A stretch of DNA of 64,000 nucleotides from Clostridiales bacterium (lineage in GTDB: Bacteria > Bacillota > Desulfotomaculia > Desulfotomaculales > VENG01): NCBI GenBank assembly GCA_016278505.1, contig JADQBQ010000007.1, positions 60,700 to 124,699 on the forward strand, written 5' to 3'. Positions 16,784 to 25,219 of this stretch are shown piece after piece (the stretch's first letter is position 1; every line of letters begins with the position of its first letter). A model generated the notes under the pieces. It saw only the letters and a program-made list of their open reading frames with translations. It had not been told where the DNA came from and ran no database searches. Made by a program: the position numbers and the translations under genes.

Positions 16784-16909
16784 CTAAAGATATTTACTTG
16801 CCTCACGCACACTAAGAGGTTGCAAGGTATGAGATTCCAGAAATGGTTTTACCCATTCTTTATTAGTCTTTGAGTATTCTCTTAATGCCCACCCGATGGC
16901 TTTAGTACA
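16784..16909 (-). pseudogene. AlkD-type DNA glycosylase C-terminal fragment
   Basis: About 40 codons read KAIGWALREYSKTNKEWVK and continue to LSVREASKYL before TAG, the C-terminal helix pair of DNA alkylation repair (AlkD/HEAT-like) enzymes. Full proteins have about 220-235 residues. The upstream side is cut exactly at the T-run of the trpS terminator, so the remainder was replaced. No start codon or ribosome site exists. Confidence 0.7.
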
Positions 16910-16958
16910 AAAAAAAGAAGGATGAACCTTCATAGTATGCCATGAAGTCTATCCTTCT
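16909..16958 (-). terminator. Rho-independent terminator of trpS
   Basis: Stem AGAAGGAT/ATCCTTCT (8 bp) with an inner CTTCAT/ATGAAG helix, followed by eight T on the minus strand. It lies 34 bases past the trpS stop. Confidence 0.88.
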
Positions 16959-16991
16959 CGCTGGTTTAGTTACTATAGCTGTGAGCTTTTC

Positions 16992-17978
16992 TTAGGCACC
17001 GAAGACAGCCTCCCGGGCCATGTCCATGGTGAGCTGAGCTTCTTCTCTGGCTTTACGTGCTCCTTCGCGCAATACATCGTCCACATAGCCTGGATCTTGT
17101 ACAATGCGCTGCCGGCGTTCACGAATGGGACTCGTGGTTTCGTCGAGCTTGCCGGCCAGTATTTTTTTGCAGGCCGCGCAGCCTATATTGCCCTGGCGGC
17201 AGTCCTCTTCTATGGTGGACAGTTCAGGCGCGGTATATATGCCATGGTACTTATGCACTACGCATATTTCCGGGTTGCCTGGATCTGTCTTCCGTATGCG
17301 GCCTGGATCTGTGACCATGGCGTTTACTTTCTTTCTTAATTCCTCCGGGTCTGCCGAAATGGTAAGGTCATTGGCGTAGCTTTTACTCATTTTGCGCCCG
17401 TCTACACCGGGGAGTAATGCAACTTGTGCCAGCTTAGCCTGGGGTTCCGGGAAAACAGGCTTGTACAAGTGATTAAATCGCCTGCCAATTTCCCGGCATA
17501 ATTCCAGGTGCGGCAATTGATCTTCACCCACAGGAACGGTGTCTGCCCTATATACTAAAATGTCTGCCGCCTGAAGAACAGGATAACCAAGGAAACCATA
17601 ATTCATTATATCCTTGCCCTTTTGGTGATGATGTCTAATCTGGTCTTTATAAGTAGGTACTCTTTCCAACCAGCCCAGCGGGGTGATCATGGAAAAAAGC
17701 AGATGCAGTTCCGCATGCTGGGGTACATCAGACTGAACAAACACTACTGCTTTGTCAGGGTCTAAGCCGCTGGCCAGCCAATCTATAACCATTTCCCTTG
17801 CGTTGGCGTTTATGTTACCTGCTTCATCGAAAGATGTGGTTAAAGCATGCCAGTCAGCAACACAGAAGAAGCAGTCATATTCGTTTTGTAGTTTGATCCA
17901 GTTCTCCAGGACGCTCAAGTGACCAATGTGCAGCTTGCCTGTGGGGCGCATACCGCTAAGAATTCTACCACGACTCAT
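16992..17978 (-). CDS. trpS: tryptophan--tRNA ligase
   Basis: A class I aminoacyl-tRNA synthetase that charges tRNA-Trp with tryptophan. Visible signatures: HIGH motif in GKLHIGHL (about residue 16) and KMSKS in GRKMSKSYAND (about residue 196). The CAACKKILAGKLDE region near the C-terminus is usual in bacterial TrpRS of this branch. The frame is open to 18008, but MSRGRILSGMRPTG at 17978 matches the family N-terminus, giving 328 residues. The gene follows the M50 protease gene in the same direction with a small gap. No T-box or other leader is visible, so it may be read from the upstream unit. Confidence 0.96.
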   Translation of the reverse strand: MSRGRILSGMRPTGKLHIGHLSVLENWIKLQNEYDCFFCVADWHALTTSFDEAGNINANAREMVIDWLASGLDPDKAVVFVQSDVPQHAELHLLFSMITPLGWLERVPTYKDQIRHHHQKGKDIMNYGFLGYPVLQAADILVYRADTVPVGEDQLPHLELCREIGRRFNHLYKPVFPEPQAKLAQVALLPGVDGRKMSKSYANDLTISADPEELRKKVNAMVTDPGRIRKTDPGNPEICVVHKYHGIYTAPELSTIEEDCRQGNIGCAACKKILAGKLDETTSPIRERRQRIVQDPGYVDDVLREGARKAREEAQLTMDMAREAVFGA

Positions 17979-18017
17979 TTTAAAAGGGTTACTCCTTTCT
18001 GATATCAAAAGTATATT

Positions 18018-18617
18018 TTAAGGCAATAACAAACCGACAATGGGGTTGATGACAAAACCTAATATGTGGCCAATAACACCGGTAAATAACAGCAAGAGTA
18101 AAATGATAATTCCATATGACTCTAAGTGATGCATCCAGGGAGTGTTCCCCGGTAAAATTCCGGCTAAAATTTTGGAGCCGTCCAGAGGAGGGACAGGTAT
18201 TAGGTTAAAAACAGCCAATATAATATTTATATAAACTGCCCACACCGCCATTTGGTAAACCTCAGGCATGAAACTAAAAATGCCCAGCCGAAGGAGTACT
18301 GCCAGCACTATGGCCAACATTAGATTAGTGACCGGCCCTGCCAAAGAGACGTAAAGCATTCCCTGTTTGGCATCCGTCTTTAAATTATAGGGGTTAACCG
18401 GAACGGGCTTAGCCCACCCGAAATGAAAAAATAATAACATTATAAACCCTATAGGATCAAGGTGCGGAATGGGGTTGAGTGTTAATCTTCCCTGGTGTTT
18501 GGCCGTATTGTCACCTAACCGATAGGCCACCCAGCCGTGGGCAAACTCGTGGAATGTGAGCCCAATAAGTATTCCCGGCAGCAGCAGTAGTGTCTGCCGC
18601 AAATCAAAATCAAACAT
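18018..18617 (-). CDS. site-2 protease family (M50) membrane metalloprotease
   Basis: A 199-residue intramembrane zinc protease of the short SpoIVFB-like/YwhC group. The zinc motif HEFAHG is in the first membrane helix (about residues 24-29). The second metal motif NLIPVPPLDGS lies at about 137-148. Four to five hydrophobic segments are visible. Such minimal S2P proteins lack PDZ and CBS domains and their substrates are unknown. AAGGAG precedes the ATG. It sits 6 bases after the nucleotidyltransferase fusion gene and is probably translationally linked to it. Confidence 0.92.
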   Translation of the reverse strand: MFDFDLRQTLLLLPGILIGLTFHEFAHGWVAYRLGDNTAKHQGRLTLNPIPHLDPIGFIMLLFFHFGWAKPVPVNPYNLKTDAKQGMLYVSLAGPVTNLMLAIVLAVLLRLGIFSFMPEVYQMAVWAVYINIILAVFNLIPVPPLDGSKILAGILPGNTPWMHHLESYGIIILLLLLFTGVIGHILGFVINPIVGLLLP

Positions 18618-18622
18618 CTTTA

Positions 18623-21262
18623 CTACATCTCTCCTTCAATACCGCTTAGATAGTTGTGGGCGAAGGTCTCCTCCTCTTCTTCCGTGGACACCTTCCCGTC
18701 CAGGCGGGCCTGCCATATTGCTTCTAGAACCTCACGATATATGGGCCCGGGGCTATATCCCAAAGACTTTATGAATTTGCCGTTAATAGTTGGCTTGCTG
18801 CTCTTGATTGCCTGCAATAATGATCGAAATCTCTTCACGAGCCAGTCACTATCCATCATGGTCAGCAGCAACGGATACGATTCCCTGGGCAGGCTGAGCA
18901 CAGGGACGGCAAGCTTACTGGCCGGGGTGCCCTGCGGCATATCGGAAATAACCAGTAGAATGTCTTCCCATCCAGATATAGTAGTGAAAATTTTTTCTGA
19001 TTGTCGTTTAGCAACATTATATTTAGCACATATGCCGGCAGCAGTTTTCCGCTGGGATCTGTGTAAAATAGCAATGAGGTAAGGCAGCCATTTTTGCTGT
19101 GGATCCTGGAATCCCCAAGAATTGATGGTGGAAATACACTCCGCCAATCTCAGTAAATATGGCTGAACATCCTTAAATTCAACTCCGGGAAAAAGATATG
19201 GCCATACTTCCAGGTTGAAAAGGCGCTCCAGCATTTTTCCCGCCCGGGGTTCTGTAAGAATGTGCTTTATTTCTTCCCATAGCCGGGCATTTGATACCTT
19301 GTTTAACACACCCTGGTTGACTGCCTCTGTTAACAGTCTTAGTGTTTGCGGTTCAATGCCCATTTGATAACGCTGCTCAAACCGTATGGCCCTAAGAATT
19401 CGGGTTGGATCTTCAATAAAACTTAAATTGTGAAGAACCCTGATCAAACCTGTAAGCCCGTATTGTAAGTCTTCACGCCCGCCGAAATAATCTACAAGCT
19501 TACCAAAATTATAACTGTTTAGAGACACCGCCATAGCATTAATAGTAAAATCCCGCCTGTAAAGATCTTGCCTGAGGGAAGAACTTTCTACCTGCGGTAG
19601 AGCAGCCGGGTATTCATAAAATTCAACCCTTGCTGTGGCTATATCCACCTTGAAACCGTCCGCGAATTCGATTTCGGCGGTACCGAATTTTTCATGTTTT
19701 CTCACTTTAGCGTCATATGCGGATGCCACAGCCATTGCCAGTACGATACCGTCTCCCTCCACCACCAGATCAACATCCAGGCTGTCGGCGCCCAGCATAA
19801 TATCCCGTACTACACCCCCGGCGGCATAAATATTGAAACCAAAATCATCGGCTATTTTACCGGCCTGCTTTAGTATACTCCACATGGAAGGGGATAAGCT
19901 GCGCCGCATTAAGTCATTGACGTTACTATAGAATTTGGTTTGCTTGGAATTGGTATAAACGGTACGGTGCCGGGCCTGGAATTCCCCGTGCAGCGTACGC
20001 AAAAGGTCAGTGCGAGAAACAATACCCACTAACCTGCCGCTGTCTGTAACCGGCAATCTGCCAATGTCATGTTCAATCATTAGTTCTTGCACTTCAGACA
20101 CTGGAGTATCCTTGGGTACTGTAATTACATTATTAGTCATAAACCCTTTTACAGGTGCATGTCCAAGACCATGGTGGCTGCCCTTTTCCACATCCCGGCG
20201 GGAAATTACCCCTATCACCCTGCCATCTTCTACAACGGGCAACCCTGTATGTCCGTAGCGAAGCATTATTTGATTGGCCTCAGCAATGGTTGTTGAAGAG
20301 ACAACCGATTTAACCGGACTGGACATAAGGTCAGAGGCGTGTAATGGGGCTTGTACTTCATTATGAATCACATCAACCAGTTCTGCGGCAACTTCATCAA
20401 CGTGTTTATGTTTGACCGTTGCCGAGGCGGCCTCAGCATGACCGCCCCCTCCAAAGTGTGAAACAATGTTTTTTATATTTACTTGTGGTACATTGCCGCG
20501 GCCCACTATGTGTACACGGTCTTCCATTTCCACTACGGTAAAAATAGCATCGGGACGTTCAATTTCGGCTAAGTTATGTGTCAGTGGAGCTAATCCTACA
20601 ATAAACTCATCCACCTGGGCCTTGGCCAGTAAAATTTTGACTCCCTTAACTGAGTGGTGCTCTGCCGACATAACAAGGTCTTTAAACAGGGACTTTTGCT
20701 CTTCCGTCAGCGGGCGGCCCAGGAAGTCTGCAGCCACAGAAAGGCGCGCTCCCTGCTCCACCAGATACGCTGCTGCCAGTATATCTCTGGCGGTGGTGTT
20801 AGTGAATAGAAGCGAGCCTGTATCACCGTATATACCCATAATCATAGTGGTTGCCTCCAGCGGGCTGATGGGTAGGTTTTTATCTTTTATCATTTCAACT
20901 AATAAAGTAACAGTGGCGCCAACACTATCCACCATTTCGAATGATCCCTTTAAGTCTCCCGGGGCCCACGGGTGGTGATCATAAATATGTATTTCTATAT
21001 CCTGATCTACTATGTTACCTAATTTACCCAGACGTCGCGGGGCCCTGGTGTCAACCACAATTAATTTTTCAATTTTATTAATATCTAGGTTTTTAAGATT
21101 TTGGATGGCCAGCGTATCTTTGTGGAGTGCCAGAAATTCTTCCACATTTCGGGACAGTTTACCAGGAAGCACCAGAATTGCCTCGGGATAGAGCTTTTGA
21201 GCGGCTACTGCTGCGCCCAGTCCGTCTAAGTCTGTATTGGTATGGGTCGTTATGACTTGCAT
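18623..21262 (-). CDS. DHH-CBS-CBS-tRNA nucleotidyltransferase fusion (A-adding type)
   Basis: A large protein (879 residues) with four parts. A DHH/DHHA1 phosphoesterase lies at about 1-300 (TNTDLDG, then YDHHPWA, and GGGGHAEAAS at the DHHA1 end). Two CBS domains follow at about 310-430. A class II nucleotidyltransferase head starts near 460, with VVRDIMLGADSLDVDLVVEGDG carrying the metal-binding DxD, followed by the RNA-binding helical region. This architecture is typical of the A-adding enzymes that finish the CCA end of tRNA together with a separate CC-adding enzyme. The DHH part could act on oligoribonucleotides. Start ATG has GGAGG 8 bases upstream. It is the first gene of a unit leading to M50 and trpS. 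Confidence 0.9.
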   Translation of the reverse strand: MQVITTHTNTDLDGLGAAVAAQKLYPEAILVLPGKLSRNVEEFLALHKDTLAIQNLKNLDINKIEKLIVVDTRAPRRLGKLGNIVDQDIEIHIYDHHPWAPGDLKGSFEMVDSVGATVTLLVEMIKDKNLPISPLEATTMIMGIYGDTGSLLFTNTTARDILAAAYLVEQGARLSVAADFLGRPLTEEQKSLFKDLVMSAEHHSVKGVKILLAKAQVDEFIVGLAPLTHNLAEIERPDAIFTVVEMEDRVHIVGRGNVPQVNIKNIVSHFGGGGHAEAASATVKHKHVDEVAAELVDVIHNEVQAPLHASDLMSSPVKSVVSSTTIAEANQIMLRYGHTGLPVVEDGRVIGVISRRDVEKGSHHGLGHAPVKGFMTNNVITVPKDTPVSEVQELMIEHDIGRLPVTDSGRLVGIVSRTDLLRTLHGEFQARHRTVYTNSKQTKFYSNVNDLMRRSLSPSMWSILKQAGKIADDFGFNIYAAGGVVRDIMLGADSLDVDLVVEGDGIVLAMAVASAYDAKVRKHEKFGTAEIEFADGFKVDIATARVEFYEYPAALPQVESSSLRQDLYRRDFTINAMAVSLNSYNFGKLVDYFGGREDLQYGLTGLIRVLHNLSFIEDPTRILRAIRFEQRYQMGIEPQTLRLLTEAVNQGVLNKVSNARLWEEIKHILTEPRAGKMLERLFNLEVWPYLFPGVEFKDVQPYLLRLAECISTINSWGFQDPQQKWLPYLIAILHRSQRKTAAGICAKYNVAKRQSEKIFTTISGWEDILLVISDMPQGTPASKLAVPVLSLPRESYPLLLTMMDSDWLVKRFRSLLQAIKSSKPTINGKFIKSLGYSPGPIYREVLEAIWQARLDGKVSTEEEEETFAHNYLSGIEGEM

Positions 21263-21409
21263 CTAAACGCCTCCGGAAAAATTATGTTGTGCCAAATATA
21301 GGTATTATATCACACGCATAAATAGAATTGAAGCGCCTCAACTAGTACTTTATGCCAGGTCCAGAGAAATCTTATTATTTACTCCCTTCCAGAAACAGGC
21401 TGATGACAA

Positions 21410-21616
21410 ACCTGCCTTTTGCGCATAGCGAATGCATTGAATCGAGCAGCAGCCAGACTTGGTGAAGACGGTAGCGGAAGCGGGACCGAGCACAGGACGT
21501 GCTCGGCCGCCCCTTGAGCCAGGACGGCGAATGGGGCGGGAATCCCGCTGGAGCGTCCGGCTGAGCCTTAGTCTGGCCTGCGAGATGAATGCAATGAGCG
21601 GGCGCAAAAGGCAGGT
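21410..21616. repeat. MITE-like element with 15-bp perfect terminal inverted repeats
   Basis: A 207-bp G+C-rich element whose ends, ACCTGCCTTTTGCGC (21410-21424) and its exact complement (21602-21616), are perfect 15-bp inverted repeats. Similarity of the two ends continues imperfectly for another ~20 bases. The interior carries a CCGAGCAC/GTGCTCGG hairpin. An expanded relative lies at 40139-40530, and single ends at 40068-40112 and 63836-63893. It has no coding capacity. A short minus-strand frame over it (21350-21607) is not a gene. This stretch and the hairpin after it fill the 418-base gap between trpB and the fusion gene. Confidence 0.8.
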
Positions 21617-21628
21617 AAGGACATGCTA

Positions 21629-21654
21629 AAGTCGCAGCCCTTGGGCTGCGACTT
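21629..21654 (-). terminator. hairpin downstream of trpB
   Basis: Perfect 12-bp stem (AAGTCGCAGCCC and complement, 2-base spacer) 27 bases past the trpB stop. The T-run after it on the minus strand is only three bases, so termination strength is uncertain. Confidence 0.6.
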
Positions 21655-21680
21655 GGTTAACGATACTTTTTTGATCCAAA

Positions 21681-23036
21681 TTAAATCTTCGGCAGAGAAT
21701 TCCGTGCTTCTTCCAAAATATCATCCGTTAGTTCCAAATCCTCCAAGCCACCGGCTAAATACGCGTCATAAGACGGTAAATCCATATGACCATGCCCGCT
21801 GAGATTAAACAGTATATTTCTGCTTTCTCCCGCTTCCTTAGCCGCTATAGCTTCTTGGACCGCACCACATATAGCATGGGCGGATTCAGGAGCGGGTACT
21901 ATACCTTCTGACCGTGCAAACATAATAGCGGATTTGAAAATGGCATTTTGCCCCAGGCCCCTTGCTTCAATAATTTGGTCCTTGTACAGCTGGCTCACCA
22001 ACGGGGAGTCACCATGATATCTAAGCCCGCCGGAATGAATTCCCGGCGGCATAAATCCTGCACCCAGTGTATACATGGACAAAAGGGGTGTAAGACCTGC
22101 TGTATCGCCGTAATCATAACCGAATGCTCCCTTGGTTAGGGTTGGACATGCGCTGGGCTCGGTGGCAACCAGTCGTACTTTAGACCCGTTGACTAACTTA
22201 TCGTGCACAAAGGGGAAAGCCATTCCACCGAAATTACTGCCACCGCCGCAGCAGGCAATAACTACATCCGGATAGTGACCGGCCTTAGCCATCTGTAATT
22301 TAGCCTCTTGACCTATAATGGTCTGGTGCAGCAGCACATGGTTTAGAACGCTGCCCAGGGCGTAATTAGTGTCTTCGCGACCTGCGGCTACTTCAACGGC
22401 CTCACTAATGGCAATGCCGAGACTGCCGGGGGAATCAGGGTAACGTTCTAAGGCATCTCTACCGGCAGCGGTTTCTTCGCTGGGGCTGGAGACTACGTTG
22501 GACCCAAACACTTTCATCATGGAGCGGCGGTAAGGCTTTTGTTCGTAACTAACCTTAACCATGTATACTTTACACTCCATGTCAAAAAAACTGCATGCCT
22601 GGCTAAGGGCAACTCCCCACTGTCCGGCACCGGTTTCAGTGGTTAACCTGTTAATTCCGCCTTCTCTGTTAAAGTATGCCTGGGGTACAGCTGTATTAAG
22701 TTTGTGACTGCCGGCGGGACTAACCCCCTCATACTTAAAATATATACGGGCCGGGGTGTCCAAAGCTTTTTCCAAACGGCGGGCACGATAAAGCGGAGCC
22801 GGTCTCCAGAGGCGGTAAATTTCCTGAATTTCATCTGGAATTTCAATCCAGCGCTCCTGAGTAACTTCTTGCTTTATTAACTCCGGTGGAAATATGGCCG
22901 AAAGATCTTCCGGTCCCACCGGCTCTTTTGTGGCTGGATTAAGAGGCGGTTTAGGAATGTTGGGCATGTCCGCCTGAATATTGTACCAACTGGTTGGAAT
23001 TTCATGATCTGTGAGTAAAATCTTTGTTTCACTCAT
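21681..23036 (-). CDS. trpB: TrpB2-type tryptophan synthase beta subunit-like protein
   Basis: A fold type II PLP enzyme of 451 residues, predicted to condense indole with L-serine (or O-phosphoserine) to give tryptophan. The PLP lysine is in GSHKLNTA (about residue 109), followed by TETGAGQWG. The glycine-rich phosphate loop is [10 protein letters not shown] at about 262. Length and the N-terminal extension (the PPEL... and [13 protein letters not shown] region) mark the TrpB2 branch, which often works without the alpha subunit. No trpA or other trp genes are nearby, which supports a salvage role. Start ATG with a GAGGAG site. Single-gene unit between the repeat and the activase genes. Confidence 0.93.
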   Translation of the reverse strand: MSETKILLTDHEIPTSWYNIQADMPNIPKPPLNPATKEPVGPEDLSAIFPPELIKQEVTQERWIEIPDEIQEIYRLWRPAPLYRARRLEKALDTPARIYFKYEGVSPAGSHKLNTAVPQAYFNREGGINRLTTETGAGQWGVALSQACSFFDMECKVYMVKVSYEQKPYRRSMMKVFGSNVVSSPSEETAAGRDALERYPDSPGSLGIAISEAVEVAAGREDTNYALGSVLNHVLLHQTIIGQEAKLQMAKAGHYPDVVIACCGGGSNFGGMAFPFVHDKLVNGSKVRLVATEPSACPTLTKGAFGYDYGDTAGLTPLLSMYTLGAGFMPPGIHSGGLRYHGDSPLVSQLYKDQIIEARGLGQNAIFKSAIMFARSEGIVPAPESAHAICGAVQEAIAAKEAGESRNILFNLSGHGHMDLPSYDAYLAGGLEDLELTDDILEEARNSLPKI

Positions 23037-23129
23037 CTCATCAATCTCCTCTCTTCTCTTGTTTTTATAATAAAATCCATCATGAGGGAATTTTAGCGTA
23101 CTTGAGGAGATTTTGCAACAGAAAATTTA

Positions 23130-24107
23130 TTAGCTTATCTTTTCTGATTGTGCTATACTATTACTCCATTTTCCGCATCGGTCTCCCCACCTGGCAATAA
23201 CTTTTTTAGATTTATATATTTCCACAACTTCGCACATGTTGGGACAGCCGGTACATTCAAATCCACCCGCGTGATACTTAGCATTAGCTACGGAAAATCC
23301 TTTGAAATTGCTGATGCCTGTTTTAATGGTCTCTTCGCGTGCCAAAATTGCCGCGCCCAATGCCCCCATAACATTGTAATGTTCCGGTATGTTAACTTCT
23401 ATACCCAGAGCTTTTTCAAATGCTTTTTTCATGCCCACATTGGCGGCAACGCCTCCCTGAAAAACAGCAGGCGCTAGTATCTCTTTGCCCTTGCCAACAT
23501 TATTAAGGTAATTTCTAACCAGGGCCTCACATAACCCGGCCAGGATGTCAGGGAGGTTGTATCCAAGCTGCTGCTTGTGAATCATATCACTTTCAGCGAA
23601 GACTGCACATCTACCCGCAATTCTTACGGGTGTTTTGGCCCTAAGTGCTGTGGGACCGAAATCTTCAATGGGTATATTCAAACGTGATGCCTGCTGGTCC
23701 ATGAAGGAGCCGGTGCCCGCGGCACATACCGTGTTCATAGCAAAATCGGAAACAACACCGTTGCGTAAAATGATTATCTTTGAATCCTGTCCGCCAATCT
23801 CCAATACGGTCTTAGTGCCGGGAACGATAGAAGATGCCGCCACGGCATGAGTAGTAATTTCATTTTTAATGATGTCTGCACCAGTTATAATCCCTGCCAG
23901 GTAACGCCCGCTCCCTGTGGTCCCGGCGCCATTGACGGTGATTTTCATAGGCAGCTTTGCTGCCATTTTTTGCAGGCCTTTTTGTAATGTCAATATGGGC
24001 TGTCCATTAGTACGCAGGTAATATGACTCTATTATGTGGGCTTGTTCATCTATTAAAACCAGATTAGTACTAACTGATCCTACGTCAATCCCCAGGTAAG
24101 CTTTCAT
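23130..24107 (-). CDS. HgdC-type activase (BadF/BadG/BcrA/BcrD ATPase family)
   Basis: An ASKHA-fold ATPase that, in the known HgdC/CompA proteins, uses ATP hydrolysis to drive a low-potential electron into a 2-hydroxyacyl-CoA dehydratase. The phosphate-binding loop GIDVGSVSTNLVLID starts at residue 6. The cluster cysteines of the homodimer are visible in TVCAAGTGSF (about 128) and GRCAVFAESD (about 167). Three more cysteines end the protein (FECTGCPNMCEV), an extension not found in the minimal HgdC. Its ATG overlaps the preceding stop (TAATG). With the two genes upstream it forms a three-gene operon, but no dehydratase with its CoA substrate genes is present. Confidence 0.88.
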   Translation of the reverse strand: MKAYLGIDVGSVSTNLVLIDEQAHIIESYYLRTNGQPILTLQKGLQKMAAKLPMKITVNGAGTTGSGRYLAGIITGADIIKNEITTHAVAASSIVPGTKTVLEIGGQDSKIIILRNGVVSDFAMNTVCAAGTGSFMDQQASRLNIPIEDFGPTALRAKTPVRIAGRCAVFAESDMIHKQQLGYNLPDILAGLCEALVRNYLNNVGKGKEILAPAVFQGGVAANVGMKKAFEKALGIEVNIPEHYNVMGALGAAILAREETIKTGISNFKGFSVANAKYHAGGFECTGCPNMCEVVEIYKSKKVIARWGDRCGKWSNSIAQSEKIS

Positions 24108-25204
24108 TATGCCAGCACCTCTTTTTGTTGGTATTTCCGATTCAATAAATCTATAAAGGCTTCCAGCCGGGTGATGGTGCCTGCGTCACCCGACTGTTCA
24201 TCGACAACAAGGGTCAATACAGGAATGTCAAGGTCTGCACTTACACCAGGAAGAATACTTTGTGCTACAATTTCCGGCATGCATGTAAACGGTAAAAGTT
24301 GAATTACGCCGTCATATCCCTGCTTGGCGTAAAGCACTGTGCTGCCAACACTTTCCTGACCATGACCACCCACAAAATGATTGAGATACGGCGGCGCCGC
24401 CCGCCGTGCTTCTTTGCTGCTGCGTGTACCTTTAATAAGCCCCATAAAAAGGTGGTCGTTTATCCATTCGCTAAGACAAATGGACCTATTTACTTCGGCA
24501 CCCATGCGGCCCAGATGCCTTTCCACATCAAGATTAGTGAAAGGTTCTAAAAGTGTGTATATTTCTCCTACGATTCCTATTTTTACTACAGGCTTGCGTT
24601 CATCTACCTGCACTTGGTTCATTAAATGTGTACCCTGCAATTTAGCTTTTGGGATGTCCCTGGGATGTCCGGCTTTTATGATCAGCTGTAGAGCGGAGGA
24701 AAAGGCCTGATCAGTAGAACCAGGGGTTATTTCCCTGGGACGCCGCCATTGAGCCAATTTTTCCAGATCATCCACAACCCGTGCTTTCATATATCCAAAG
24801 CGAATGGCGTTAATTACCTGCCACCAAGGACGACCTCCTGTAATGTAGCGAATCCTTGCCAAAAATTCTGAAATATGTTTTTCAGGCGGCTCTACGACTA
24901 CCAATTGATATTTATACCCCAGATCCTGTAGGATGTCATATTCAACTTGAGCATAGTAGCCAAAGCGGCACGGGCCGCATCCTCCGGCCATTAATATTGT
25001 ATCGGCACCTATCTCTGCTGCTTCCATGAAATTTCCCAAGTTAAGTTTCAGTGGCAGGCAGGCAAATTCAGGTGCATGTTTCGACCCCAAAATTAGGGTT
25101 TTTTTGGTCGTGGGAGGGGGTTCTTGTACTTCCACTCCCAGGTATTCCAACATGGCCTTCAAAGAAATCCAAAGATACCCCATATGAGGAAAAGTTACTT
25201 TCAC
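24107..25204 (-). CDS. acyl-CoA dehydratase activase-related protein (HgdB/DUF2229-like)
   Basis: A 365-residue protein of the 2-hydroxyglutaryl-CoA dehydratase D-component-like superfamily. The cysteines in FACLPLK (about residue 48) and GGCGPCRFGYY (about 75-85) are in positions that bind a 4Fe-4S cluster in this family. The C-terminal half has the FTCMPEIVAQ and LTLVVDEQSGDAGTITRLEAF motifs, the latter typical of the DUF2229-type activase-associated proteins. GTG start with AAAGGAG 10 bases upstream. Probably a partner of the HgdC-type ATPase, overlapping its start. Confidence 0.82.
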   Translation of the reverse strand: MKVTFPHMGYLWISLKAMLEYLGVEVQEPPPTTKKTLILGSKHAPEFACLPLKLNLGNFMEAAEIGADTILMAGGCGPCRFGYYAQVEYDILQDLGYKYQLVVVEPPEKHISEFLARIRYITGGRPWWQVINAIRFGYMKARVVDDLEKLAQWRRPREITPGSTDQAFSSALQLIIKAGHPRDIPKAKLQGTHLMNQVQVDERKPVVKIGIVGEIYTLLEPFTNLDVERHLGRMGAEVNRSICLSEWINDHLFMGLIKGTRSSKEARRAAPPYLNHFVGGHGQESVGSTVLYAKQGYDGVIQLLPFTCMPEIVAQSILPGVSADLDIPVLTLVVDEQSGDAGTITRLEAFIDLLNRKYQQKEVLA

Positions 25205-25219
25205 CGGTCTATCGCTCCT

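Noticed and set aside
17979..18017. T-box or other riboswitch ahead of trpS
   Set aside because: The gap to the upstream M50 gene is only 39 bases, too short for a T-box leader.
21350..21607. 85-codon minus-strand frame in the trpB-downstream gap
   Set aside because: It coincides with the inverted-repeat element and is Arg/Ser/Pro-rich. It is not a gene.
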